Shown here one piece after another: positions 27,251 to 37,500 of a stretch of DNA of 64,000 nt. The stretch is taken from assembly GCF_001904745.1 (NCBI RefSeq), contig NZ_MRCD01000001.1:207876-271875 (forward strand), read 5' to 3'. Origin of the DNA: Calothrix sp. HK-06. Its GTDB lineage: Bacteria; Cyanobacteriota; Cyanobacteriia; Cyanobacteriales; Nostocaceae. The first letter of the stretch is position 1; each line of letters begins with the position of its first letter. Both the position numbers and the translations under genes were made by a program. The notes below the pieces were generated by a model. That model made no database searches, had not been told where the DNA came from, and worked only from the letters and a program-made list of their open reading frames with translations.

Positions 27251-30200
27251 ATTCTTTTAATAAATTTTGAGCGCAAGCAATTTGTAATTCGATGATTTCG
27301 CTCATTTGCTTGCTAAATTGTTGTCTGGATTGTAAGAAGGCTGCGTGATTTTTGCTAAGGCTGAAGTTGTTTGTATTGAGCTTGGATAAGTGCTGCGACA
27401 TGCGCTGTGTTGTAATGTTAGAAGTTAGAGTTATTTGCTCTATTTTCTCTATGGTAATGGGTTGGTTATAAGATGGTTCTGGAGCTTGTTTGCTTGCTTC
27501 AGATAACTTTTCAAATTCTATTGTGGGAGTGGAATTTAAACTGTTATTCGTAACCTTTTCCATTATGAATTCCTTTTGTGTTATTTGAGGCAATTTTGGA
27601 GGTTGGTTAGTGATGGGGTAATTTTGGAATTTTTGACGGTTTTGTGGGTCAAGAATTTTTTCGATGATGTTTTGTCCACCTGTGGTGACGGTTTTCATGG
27701 TGACTTTATTGGTTTTGGTGGTTTCTTGGCTGTAGAGGGGTTCTAGGTTGAGTTGAACTTGATGGGAGAGTAGTTTTGCTAATGCTCTAACTATGGAGGT
27801 GTGGTCATCTACTCCCCGACGGTTTAAGGGAATGGTGATGTGCGGTTTATTTTCTAATATCTTGTCTATCCAGCGTGAGCATACATTCCCTGAACCTGTT
27901 TCTAAGAAGATTTTGGCGCCGTTATTATAGACTTGGTTAACAAGACGGGGAAAATCAAGTGGTTCGCACAAACATTTGCCAATACTTTGAGCGATTGTAT
28001 CGGTGTTTAATGCTATTTCTTGGTAGCTGGCACTTGAATAGAATTTTACATTTGGTAATTGTTGCGCTGGTAGAGTGTTGAGTTTGACGATTTCTGAATA
28101 CTCCGAACGCATTGCTTCGTTGTGAATGGCATGGTTAAATGGCGCCTTAAATGCGTTACAACCAAGTGCTTTGATGGTGCGTTCTATGGCTTGGGTGTCA
28201 CCTGCTATGACAACTTCTTCGGGTGTATTAATTTGTGTTAAATAAACGCGCGGTTCATTTTTGAGGTATTCGCGCACTTTATTCGGGTCTGCCATTAATA
28301 GGTAAGTACTCCAGAAACTGTCATCATTCGCTTGGTGTACTGTGGGCATTCCCCAATATTCACGCACGGCATTTTTGGCGCCTGATACTCTATCACTAAA
28401 TAATGATGAAGTGTGAAAAGCGTTGATGCCTTTGCTAAAGTCACTCCATACTCCAGAAGATGACATCATACTTGTTTCACCCAAGCTATAACCAAATACA
28501 TGCTTTGGTTTCACCTGAAATTCGTCGCACATAATTGTTGTCATTAAGCGCGCGAACCCCATATCTGTCTCGAAAATAGCTAGTGAGTCTTCGAGAAATT
28601 GCTTTTCGAGGGTTTCTAGTTGACGGGTGGTAAGTTTGTTAAGACTACGTGGAAAGACTAGTTGAGCAATATCAGCTACGAGACTATAAAGACTTTTGAT
28701 TACTTTGTCTTCGTGAACATGAGGAAATAAACGGAATAAATTGCGACTAATGCCAATGTAGGAATTAATTGCAGCCGGGTAAATATAAGCTACTTCACCG
28801 TGTTTACCGAGTGGTTTAGGAGTAAAATAACTACCTAGAGGCGTTTGCCAATCTTCCCCGGATTCAAATGCTTTTTTAAGCCCTGTAAGTGCGTTGTCTA
28901 TTTCTTTGCTTACTTCTACTTGGTTACGTCCAACTATTGCAAGAGTGTAGTCTGGGTTGTTGCTGGTTTTAAAGGTTGTGAAAGTTTGACTAGCAAGTTT
29001 TGCGAGATTGATGGAATTATTGCCAATTTCGTTTTGGAGATGATTGAGTTTTTCAAGTAAGTCGCTTGAATTACTTGCTGCAATTGGAAATAAGTAAAAT
29101 GGCGTTTGTTCTAAATACTTACTTGGACGCTCTACTTGTTCGGGTTCTTCAGATAAGATTACGTGAGCATAAGTACCATCTATGCCAATACTATTAACGG
29201 CAGCAACTCGCTTTTTGACATCTTTGTTTAAAAACCAAGGACGTGATTCGGGAGCTACGTAAAAAGGACTTCCTTGCCATATAGCTTGATTTTTCACACC
29301 CGTCCATTTGGGTGTTCCAGGAATGTATCTATGATATAGACATAATGCTGTTTTGATTAAGCTGGCAATTCCCGATGCTACAAATGTATGACCAATATTA
29401 GATTTGACGCTTCCTAAAGCACAGTTTAATCCATGCTTACCACGATACGCTTGTAGTAACCCGGCAATTTCTGCTTCGTCTTCTTGTGCTACACCACTAC
29501 CGTAAACTTCTACATACTCAACTTCGTTTGGTTGAACGTTAGCTATTTGTAGTGCTTGCTGTGAGACTTTGTGTACTTGTGCTGCATCTGGAGTAGTGAG
29601 ACGCTTGTCTAAAATATCTGTTGTGGTGGTGTGCTGTTGGCAAAGACTAACTGCATCAATTACTGCATAAGTACGATGTTTTTCTTTACTATCATGACGC
29701 ATTAGTACCACGGCGCCTGCACCTTCACCGATATTCCAACCGTTGGCTTTTTGGTCGTAGCTTAGAGTATTTGCACCTGTGTTAATTGGCGCCATCTTGC
29801 TTCTTAACAATACATGCTCTAAACCACCAGCTAAATCAACTGCTCCTACCAATACTGCATCAACTTCCCCAGTTGTTAATAAATGCTGGGCAATCTCTAA
29901 TACTTTGAACGTGGAATTTTCACCCGCAGTTATAGTAAAAGTTGGGCCCGTAAAATCCCACATAGCACTAATTCGACTTGCCATGATGTTAGATATGTAA
30001 CTAACATGCTCGCTGATTTCAACTCTGTGGTGAACTGCGTCTTTAACAACTGTTTCAAGCTCATTAACTGTATCTTTATGTAAGCAAATTTCACTTGCTG
30101 CTAAACCATCTTTAACTTGCCAGTCTAAATTCCACCTTTGCTGCAACTGATGCACAGAATATTCGGTTTCCGTGGCAATTAACACCGCAACATTGGCGCC

Positions 30201-31913
30201 TTCAGAGATTTTCGCATCTTGTAACGCTCGGTCAGCGACTTTCAACAGTAATAATTGCTGCGGATTCAATTTTGCTAATTCATTCGGTGGTATTTTATAC
30301 CCTAATGTATCAACATCAAAATTCTGAATATATGCTCCCTGTGGTGCTTTGCCATCAGTTAAACCATATTGAGACAACAAATCATGTTGCTGTTCGATAC
30401 CATGCCAACGCAATGCAGGCAAAGGAACAAACTGCTGCGTACAGTCATAGATACTGCGGTCAAATGCATCTAAACCATTACAATTACCGAAAATGCCATC
30501 CATTCCCACAATTGCCATCTTCGTAAGCTGAAGTGGTTCAGAAGAATTTGCTGGATGTGTAGTCATTCCTTGTTCGAGAATGATATGGGCATTTGTACCG
30601 CCAAACCCAAATGCACTAATTGCCGCACGCTTAATATTTGCTTTACTCGACCAATTAGTAGCGCTACGAACAACATTTTTGGCAGAAATGACGTTATTTG
30701 CTGTTCCCGTCGGTTCTTTAACATTAATAGTGGCAGGAATGACACCTTTGGACATACTCAAAAGTACCTTAGCCAAACTAGGAGCTGCTGCTGCTGTTAA
30801 AAGGTGTCCAATATTAGCTTTCACCGAACCTACAAGCGGTGAAGCTTGATGCTTGCCGAAAAAAGTTTCAACTGAATTAAACTCTGTTGTGTCACCAAGT
30901 AAAGTACCTGTAGCATGACACTCCATATAATCAATATCGCGTGGGTTTAAATCCGCTTCACGATATGCACGCTCGAAAGCTAAAACTTGACCTTTGGAAT
31001 TTGGACTTAAAAGATGTTTACCGCGTCCATCATTAGATAAACCATTTCCAGCAATAACCGCATAAATTCTGTCACCATCCCTAACAGCATCACTATAGCG
31101 TTTGAGTACAAACATTCCAGAGCCTTCAGCAGTAATCAACCCGCGCGATGATTTATCAAGCGGACGACTAATATCATTATTTTCGGGATAACCTTGAATA
31201 GTCGAAAACAACATCCTGATAAATAGTGGGTCAGCAGCGCTAATACCGCCAGCCAGCATCATATCTGCTTTATGCGTCCATAGATAATGCGATGCTAACC
31301 GTATCGAATATAAAGGTGAAGAACAAGCTGCGTCTATACTCATATGAATATTCGATAAAGATAGCGCTTGGGCGATCACAGCCGCTGGCAAACCCGATAT
31401 CATGGCATTATGAGTTGAGGCGCCACCGTTACCAAGTGAAGGTAAATCGAAGTCTGTTTTTAGCAACTCACCAACAGCGGGTGCCAAAATTTGCTTATAA
31501 ATAGGAGCAAACAAACGATTGGAATACTTCGTAGGTAAAGAAAGAGTGCCTAATATGACCCCGCACTTTGCGAGTATTTCAGAATTATTTAAATAACCAC
31601 TATCTCGGAGTGCTTGTTGTGCGACATAAAGCGACCATTGAAAAGTGTTGTCGAGACTGTCAAGAAAAGCTGGAGGAAGTTTGTAACCTTTGCTATCAAA
31701 CTTAAAATCGCGAATAAAGGCGCCTCGTAATGAGTAAAATTTATCAGGATTACCTTTTACTGAGTCATAAAATATACTTGGCTCTACACCAATTTCTTCA
31801 GCAGTAATTGTTGAAGTAGAGTCTTTTTGCTCAATTAAATTATGCCAAAACTCATCGGGGTTTTTGGCATCAGGAAATAGGCACGAGTATCCGACAATAG
31901 CAATTTTTTCCAT
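27249..31913 (-). CDS. hglC: HglC: ketosynthase - chain-length-factor-like - acyltransferase
   Basis: A 1554-residue PfaC-like synthase subunit. KS1 (about 1-460) has the active-site Cys197 in DAACSSP with the expected His blocks (ECHATGT, NIGHL). A second KS-like domain (about 465-930) has Glu665 where the Cys should be (TITAGENSTF), so it is a chain-length-factor-like partner. A malonyl-transferase-like domain (about 1060-1420) has the GxSxG serine Ser1143 in FGYSLGETS. A polar 130-residue tail may dock other subunits. It should extend the heterocyst glycolipid chain with HglE, HglD and HglA. No carrier domain of its own. It starts 182 bases after the hglD stop, across a repeat-rich spacer. 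Confidence 0.93.
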   Translation of the reverse strand: MEKIAIVGYSCLFPDAKNPDEFWHNLIEQKDSTSTITAEEIGVEPSIFYDSVKGNPDKFYSLRGAFIRDFKFDSKGYKLPPAFLDSLDNTFQWSLYVAQQALRDSGYLNNSEILAKCGVILGTLSLPTKYSNRLFAPIYKQILAPAVGELLKTDFDLPSLGNGGASTHNAMISGLPAAVIAQALSLSNIHMSIDAACSSPLYSIRLASHYLWTHKADMMLAGGISAADPLFIRMLFSTIQGYPENNDISRPLDKSSRGLITAEGSGMFVLKRYSDAVRDGDRIYAVIAGNGLSNDGRGKHLLSPNSKGQVLAFERAYREADLNPRDIDYMECHATGTLLGDTTEFNSVETFFGKHQASPLVGSVKANIGHLLTAAAAPSLAKVLLSMSKGVIPATINVKEPTGTANNVISAKNVVRSATNWSSKANIKRAAISAFGFGGTNAHIILEQGMTTHPANSSEPLQLTKMAIVGMDGIFGNCNGLDAFDRSIYDCTQQFVPLPALRWHGIEQQHDLLSQYGLTDGKAPQGAYIQNFDVDTLGYKIPPNELAKLNPQQLLLLKVADRALQDAKISEGANVAVLIATETEYSVHQLQQRWNLDWQVKDGLAASEICLHKDTVNELETVVKDAVHHRVEISEHVSYISNIMASRISAMWDFTGPTFTITAGENSTFKVLEIAQHLLTTGEVDAVLVGAVDLAGGLEHVLLRSKMAPINTGANTLSYDQKANGWNIGEGAGAVVLMRHDSKEKHRTYAVIDAVSLCQQHTTTTDILDKRLTTPDAAQVHKVSQQALQIANVQPNEVEYVEVYGSGVAQEDEAEIAGLLQAYRGKHGLNCALGSVKSNIGHTFVASGIASLIKTALCLYHRYIPGTPKWTGVKNQAIWQGSPFYVAPESRPWFLNKDVKKRVAAVNSIGIDGTYAHVILSEEPEQVERPSKYLEQTPFYLFPIAASNSSDLLEKLNHLQNEIGNNSINLAKLASQTFTTFKTSNNPDYTLAIVGRNQVEVSKEIDNALTGLKKAFESGEDWQTPLGSYFTPKPLGKHGEVAYIYPAAINSYIGISRNLFRLFPHVHEDKVIKSLYSLVADIAQLVFPRSLNKLTTRQLETLEKQFLEDSLAIFETDMGFARLMTTIMCDEFQVKPKHVFGYSLGETSMMSSSGVWSDFSKGINAFHTSSLFSDRVSGAKNAVREYWGMPTVHQANDDSFWSTYLLMADPNKVREYLKNEPRVYLTQINTPEEVVIAGDTQAIERTIKALGCNAFKAPFNHAIHNEAMRSEYSEIVKLNTLPAQQLPNVKFYSSASYQEIALNTDTIAQSIGKCLCEPLDFPRLVNQVYNNGAKIFLETGSGNVCSRWIDKILENKPHITIPLNRRGVDDHTSIVRALAKLLSHQVQLNLEPLYSQETTKTNKVTMKTVTTGGQNIIEKILDPQNRQKFQNYPITNQPPKLPQITQKEFIMEKVTNNSLNSTPTIEFEKLSEASKQAPEPSYNQPITIEKIEQITLTSNITTQRMSQHLSKLNTNNFSLSKNHAAFLQSRQQFSKQMSEIIELQIACAQNLLKE

Positions 31914-31960
31914 TGTTCAAAAGTTTTGAAGATAAATATAACTAATACAGAGAGAAGATT

Positions 31961-32091
31961 GGCAACGGATGTAACGGATGTAACGGATGTAACGGATGGA
32001 TAATTGCATGCGTTACATCCCTTCGGGTTCGCCAGTCCGCTCCGGCGCTCAACCCGCCTATGCGGCTGGACTCACCGTTGTATCCGTTGCA
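31961..32091. repeat. MITE-like 130-bp element with tandem 9-mers, hglD-hglC spacer
   Basis: It opens with GGCAACGGAT and closes with ATCCGTTGC, a terminal inverted repeat of 9 bases. Inside the left end are four tandem copies of AACGGATGT (31964-31999, last one ending GG). The middle holds CTTCGGGTTCGCCAGTCCG text and an internal inverted portion. Related sequences are at 18683-18713 and 52093-52120. It fills the spacer between hglD and hglC. Confidence 0.65.
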
Positions 32092-32095
32092 AGCT

Positions 32096-33820
32096 TTACC
32101 CTAACAATTTAGGCAAAATAATTCCTTTTGTTCCTAGCAATCGCAGGAATACTTTACCATTAGCATCATGAATGATAAAATCGGCACTTATTCCTGTTGC
32201 TGTTTTTTGCTTAACTTCGCAGGAGACGTAATATAGTTGATTAACAGGAATTTCTGCAAACTGTTCAAATCTTTCCATTTGACCTGGTAAACAGATTTGA
32301 TTATGGTAGTGATATAACCATATCCATAAGGGATGTGTACTCAAGTCAGTTGCATAAGGATTAAGCCAATCAATTGGAAATTGACCAGCAACTTCGCTGC
32401 TAATAGGTTTCCATAGACATTCAGCGGTAATTTTTTCAGGGGAGATGTTTAGTATACGTTGGATTTCTTGGAAAGTGGCGCCATGAAATAACGATGATGG
32501 GTCTTGCTGGTAAAATTGTTTACCACGCAATGTAATTATATTGTCTTCCTCAGAGTTAAAGTTATTATAGATAGGAGATTCTGGAAGTTCACGAACTAAC
32601 TTAATTGCTGCACTAAAGTGATAGTTAAGTTTACCATTTGGGAGTTCGCTGACAATTTGGGCTTGTAGATTAACTTCTTGTCCGTCTACTTTGCTAATTT
32701 CTTTTAATTCTACAATATGTTCGGGCGCCATAGCTGGGTTAAAAGTAATACCCTTTAGCACCTTGAAATTAGAGTCATTAAAAAATATATATCCTGGGTA
32801 AAGCTCCTTACAAACGTTAGAAATCCAAGATACAGCACAAGTTGCAGGTAAAACTAAATTACCAGAAATAGTATGGTCGAGTAGAAAAGGATTAGCTTCA
32901 GCTAGTAGACGACGACGTACTTTATAACTGCGTAACTCTGTACCAAGAGGTACAGGAGGTAAAATCATTGGATTACCAATAACCACCTGAGTACTATCGT
33001 GATAAATGGGGTTAAGTTCATTAACCAACATTTGGGTGCCTGCGTCTACAGGGATAATATCAATACCTCGACGTGCGAACTCTTTTTTTAACTCCGGTGT
33101 CACCATACCGCTATCCCAACCACCCCAGTTAATAGCGACAACATGACATTCAGGATTTTGCTGCTTAACTAAATGAGCAGACTTATTGAGAATTTCATTT
33201 GCAATAGCGTAATCAGACTGTCCGATATTTCCGTAAAAACCCGTCACTGACGAAAACAACACCAAATGCTGTAACTGACTTGCAGGAATACTATTAAGAA
33301 GATTTTCTAAACCTTGAACTTTAGCAGTATAAACCTTCTCAAAATCCTCGCTAGTCTTTTTCTCAATCAACTTATCAGCCAAATTACCCGCACCGTGAAT
33401 AATACCAGTAACAGCACCAACCCTAGCTGCTGCTTGCGGAATCTTCGCTTTCAAAGCTGCAACATCAGTTACATCAACACTTAAATACTCAGCATTGCCA
33501 CCAGCTTGTTTAATTGCAGCTAAAGTTTCCTTAATTTCGCGACTAGAAGCAATCTCATTATATGATTTCTGAATACTCATTGGAGTCGGTTTACCACCAG
33601 TGGCAATAAAATCCTCCATAATGCGCTTCTTCAAAACAGCTTCATCAAAACAACCCTTAGCAAAATCAGGTTCATTTTCAATTAACTCAGACCGACCCAA
33701 CAAAATAAACTTACAACGATGCTGAATAGCCAACTTAATCACGCATTTAGCAGTAATACCCTTGGCGCCACCGCTAACAACAAAAACAGAAGAAGGATTT
33801 ACCTGAACAAGTGTTGTCAT
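32096..33820 (-). CDS. hglD: HglD: ketoreductase (catalytic half) - dehydratase
   Basis: A 574-residue protein. Residues 1-285 are the catalytic Rossmann half of a PfaA-type ketoreductase: NADPH motif VVSGGAKGITAK, IHGAGNL, FSSVTGFYGNIGQSDYAIAN with the Tyr and Ser of the active site. Residues 295-570 look like a hot-dog dehydratase: HTISGNLVLP matches HxxxGxxxxP with His316 as the likely catalytic base. The structural half of the ketoreductase seems to be the C terminus of HglE, so the KR is split over two proteins. The two reactions (beta-ketoacyl reduction, then dehydration) prepare the chain for HglA. Confidence 0.9.
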   Translation of the reverse strand: MTTLVQVNPSSVFVVSGGAKGITAKCVIKLAIQHRCKFILLGRSELIENEPDFAKGCFDEAVLKKRIMEDFIATGGKPTPMSIQKSYNEIASSREIKETLAAIKQAGGNAEYLSVDVTDVAALKAKIPQAAARVGAVTGIIHGAGNLADKLIEKKTSEDFEKVYTAKVQGLENLLNSIPASQLQHLVLFSSVTGFYGNIGQSDYAIANEILNKSAHLVKQQNPECHVVAINWGGWDSGMVTPELKKEFARRGIDIIPVDAGTQMLVNELNPIYHDSTQVVIGNPMILPPVPLGTELRSYKVRRRLLAEANPFLLDHTISGNLVLPATCAVSWISNVCKELYPGYIFFNDSNFKVLKGITFNPAMAPEHIVELKEISKVDGQEVNLQAQIVSELPNGKLNYHFSAAIKLVRELPESPIYNNFNSEEDNIITLRGKQFYQQDPSSLFHGATFQEIQRILNISPEKITAECLWKPISSEVAGQFPIDWLNPYATDLSTHPLWIWLYHYHNQICLPGQMERFEQFAEIPVNQLYYVSCEVKQKTATGISADFIIHDANGKVFLRLLGTKGIILPKLLG

Positions 33821-33850
33821 ATTTAAAAGAGTTATGAGTTACGAGTTAGT

Positions 33851-33871
33851 AGGGTGGGCAGTGCCCACCTT
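33851..33871. repeat. GGGTGGGCAGTGCCCACCTT palindrome
   Basis: A compact inverted repeat in the 76-base spacer upstream of hglD. Members of the same GGTGGGCA class are at 43787-43866, 51521-51542, 52144-52162 and 58471-58491. Confidence 0.7.
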
Positions 33872-33896
33872 ACGATATAGAATCTTTCTTTGTGTA

Positions 33897-34409
33897 CTAT
33901 CTTCTTAAATCATCAAATGAATCACTACGGGGAGTTCTATCATAAACAGGACTACGACGAGGAGAATTTCTAAGGGACAGCGAAAGTAAAACGAAAAATG
34001 CTATTATAATGACAGCAATAACAGGCGTTAAATTACTATCACTTTTACTTTGCCGACTAGTTGATTGATTAGTTGATTGATTAGTTTTTTGATTACTTTG
34101 CTGAGTACTTTGTTGATTATTCGGCGCCCCCAATCGAAAATCACCTAAATCTTTCTTATCCAGCGCCAAATTAATAAAACCCCCATAAGATTTATACCCA
34201 GAAGCTTCGATAAAAATCTCAGCGCGTACATTTTTAGATTTATCAGGACTAACCTGAAATTTATAAATTCCTTCCAAATCTGTGTAAGAAGTCAGAGAAA
34301 TATCATCAGTTCTTAGAGAAACTTTGGCGCCGCGAATTGGAGCTTCTTTTCGATAATCGATAACTCGACCAATGTAATTGATTACATTTTTCTTAGACAT
34401 GTCACACAC
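33897..34409 (-). CDS. CarboxypepD-regulatory-like domain protein with C-terminal membrane anchor
   Basis: A 170-residue protein. Residues 10-95 (YIGRVIDYRKEAPIRGAKVSL ... YTDLEGIYKFQV) look like a carboxypeptidase regulatory-like/transthyretin beta-sandwich. Residues 96-125 are a Gln/Ser/Thr/Asn-rich linker, residues 126-146 form one membrane helix (PVIAVIIIAFFVLLSLSL), and the tail is Arg/Asp-rich. No signal peptide, so the beta domain is probably cytoplasmic unless inverted. It sits between hglE and hglD, the two genes that share a split ketoreductase, on the same strand. The start may be the fourth codon (ATG at 34400). Function unknown; it might tether the synthase to membrane. Confidence 0.65.
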   Translation of the reverse strand: MCDMSKKNVINYIGRVIDYRKEAPIRGAKVSLRTDDISLTSYTDLEGIYKFQVSPDKSKNVRAEIFIEASGYKSYGGFINLALDKKDLGDFRLGAPNNQQSTQQSNQKTNQSTNQSTSRQSKSDSNLTPVIAVIIIAFFVLLSLSLRNSPRRSPVYDRTPRSDSFDDLRR

Positions 34410-34443
34410 CGGAAGGGAAAATTGTAGAGACCGAATAAAATCT

Positions 34444-34527
34444 TAGAAACCGGGTTTCTTAATCGATAACTTGTGATAAATACAACGATTTGTCTGCGAC
34501 AATGAATGCGTAGAAACCCGGTTTCTT
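34444..34527. repeat. Paired AGAAACCCGGTTTCT repeat, copy 3
   Basis: AGAAACCGGGTTTCT and AGAAACCCGGTTTCT start 67 bases apart, enclosing ATCGATAACTTGTGATAAAT-like sequence. It almost fills the 129-base spacer after hglE. Confidence 0.8.
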
Positions 34528-34538
34528 TGCTCCCAGAT

Positions 34539-37500
34539 TTATTTAGCAATTAACGTTACGCGACCCTGACTACCATAAGCGACTTCAGTCAGATAACGAT
34601 TTGGGTCATGCAGTTCAGCAATAATGCAACGTGCGGATGTATCAGCATCTAGTTGAGGACTAAGGTCAATTGCTCTACAAAAAACATTTGCCCATTCCCA
34701 AATCATTGTTTTGGTTAGCCCAAATAAACCCGAACCAACGGCGCCAAAGTTTACTTGGTTAGTTAGTCCAAATGCTCCATCAAGACGGACAACGGTGCAA
34801 AAACAAGCGCGTTCAAGTTGTGCTGCTTCTGTAAGTGATTTCTTCAAATATTTAGCTATGAAGAAAATATGCTTAACGATTGCTTTTTCTCGTTGACTGT
34901 AGAAAACACCTTGGGTATTACTAGCTTGAAAGAGTGGGTGAATATGAATAAAGGCGCCAACAGAACCGTATGTAGTTGAGATTTCGTGCAGCTTTTGTTG
35001 TAAGTGCAATTCGCAAACGTCTGTGAGCATTACTCTTTCGATACCTTCTGGTAAAACCGATTTTTCGGGGACGAGTGTGGGAGGAAGGTTTAAGACTACA
35101 ACCTTCCATCCCTTCTCGTTTAAGCTTTGAGCAACTTTTGCTGTTGTTGATGAACCATCATCAGTAATTACAGCTACATACCCCTGTGGTAAATTAAAAT
35201 CTAACCAGTCTGGTTCGTTTAACTTTTTGAGTTGAGCGGGTAGCCGTTTAATACCTGTATCTATAATGGCATTAACGACATTCCCAGCATCAACTACATC
35301 AGCTACATCGGTTCGTCGGTCAATCGTATCAAACTGATACTTTTTTTTTTCACTTCCAGATAGCTTCTGGAGATACTCAACTATTTGACCTATCGTTCGG
35401 AGTTCCGCCATTTCCTCCATGTTACTTGGTTTGGGCAAGTCGGGTAATTGTTCTTGTAAGGCGCCCATTATTTCTACACGTTTAATCGAGTCAATCCCTA
35501 GGTCAGCTTCCATATCCATGTCGAGTTCGAGCATTTCTATGGGATAACCTGTTTTTTCACTTGTAATGGCAAGTAATGTTTGGTCGAGATTTTCAAACTC
35601 AGATTTTGTGCTTGGTATTGTTTCTAGTTCTAAAGTTGGAACTACAACTTCTTGGATGGTTGTTCGAGTTTGAATTAAAACGTTACTTGGCGCCGTAGTT
35701 ACAACTTCTGAGACAGTAGGTGTTGCTACAGAGGTAATATCTGCGGTGGTTTGCACTTCGACTTTAGCAACTTCTACTGATGCTGTTTTGGAAGAATTAG
35801 ATTGTAAGTATTCGACGATTTGACCTATGGTACGTTTTTCGCTCAGTTCTTCGAGGTTTGGTTGAGGTAGTTCGGGATACGCTTCTTGTAAGGCGCCCAT
35901 TATTTCTACCCGTTTGATAGAATCAATGCCTAGGTCAGCTTCCATATCCATGTCGAGTTCGAGCATTTCTATGGGATAACCTGTTTTTTCACTCGTAATA
36001 GTTAGTAATTTGTTGCTTAGGTTTGATAAGTCAGGTGTAGCTGCTACAGTCCGAGGGGCTGAAGAAAGCTGCTCTACTACCTGATTAATAATTACTGGTT
36101 CTTCTTTTGGTTGTACTGGTGGTGTTGGAATTTCGGGAATAGTTACTTTTGGTGCAACTGGTTCTACTATTTTAGTTACAGGTGCGACAGGAGTTTCGAT
36201 GCGGGCAACTTCTGGTATTGTTGAAGGCGCCAATACAGGTTGAACTTTGGCGGAGCTTATCTGTTTAACATCACCTTCTACAACAGACGCATATTCTTGC
36301 TGGATGAGTTGGAAGAAGTTTTTGGTATGCTCAACTTGATGTTGAAGGTACTGTTCGTGAATACGTAGGGTTTCACTTTGCTGTGAGTGGAACTGCATCA
36401 TGCTTCGCTCTAAGCTTTCCATGATGACAGGTTTCATTTCTGGGTTTGGGTTGGAAGTTGACGGAGCAAACAATGCGTTTTGTTGTTGCATCAGTTGGAA
36501 GAAGGTTTGTGCATATTCCTTCTGATGGTTCAAGTACAGTCCGTGAACTTGTAAATTTTCACTTTGGTTTTGTTGGAATTGTGCTAGGACATATTCTAAG
36601 CTTTCCAAAACCCGTTGGTAATAAGCAAGGTTGTTTGCTGTTGGTTGCATTGGTAATAAGCTTACCTCTTTAGCGACGGGTGGTGTTGGTTGTGATGGCT
36701 CTTGTTTTGGTTGTGGAATGGGGGATGAGGCGCCATTATTAGTAATGGGTTCTATTTGTGGTTTGTGGTGATGCCCATTGGTTTCGGGTAAGGAAATTTC
36801 TGTTATTGCCATACTCTTTGTGTCGATAGTTGCTGGTTTAGGAAGTGATACTTGATGTTTGTCTTGTAGTGCTTCGATACGAGTTTTTTGGGTTTTCTCT
36901 GATAAGTAGTTAACACCGTTGATGCGAATGTTTAAAGCTTTGTTGGTTTCGGTTGTTAACTGTTTTGGAATTTGATATGGGTCGAGGTCTTTGAGAGGCA
37001 TTCCTGCTACGCGCAATTGTACGGCAGCTTCGCGTAGAGTTCGGTAACTATTTTTTTGAGGTGAAGCGTTGAGTGCAATAGCTAGGTGAGGACGGTTGCC
37101 AAGAATATCTTTAACAAGATTGGTAAGAATTTTCTTGGGACCAAATTCAACGAAGCAGTAACCACCAGCTTGATAGATATTTTCGATTTCTTGTTTAAAG
37201 AGTACCGAGTTGGCAAGGTGGGTTTCTAATAGACGTTGAATTGTCTTTGGTTCGTTTGAGTAAATATTACCAGTGACGTTGCTGTAAACTGGAATTTTGG
37301 GAGTTTGGAAGTTTACAGATTTTAGTGCTATTGCAAATGCTTTCTGTGCGAAGGCTATTTGCGATGTGTGGAATGCCGCTGATACTGGTAGTAATATTGC
37401 ACTGTAACCTTGGTCTTGCAAAGCTTGTCTAACTTTGCCTATTTCTGCCGTTGGTCCTGCTAGTACAATTTGATTTTGAGAGTTGTAATTAGCAATGCTT

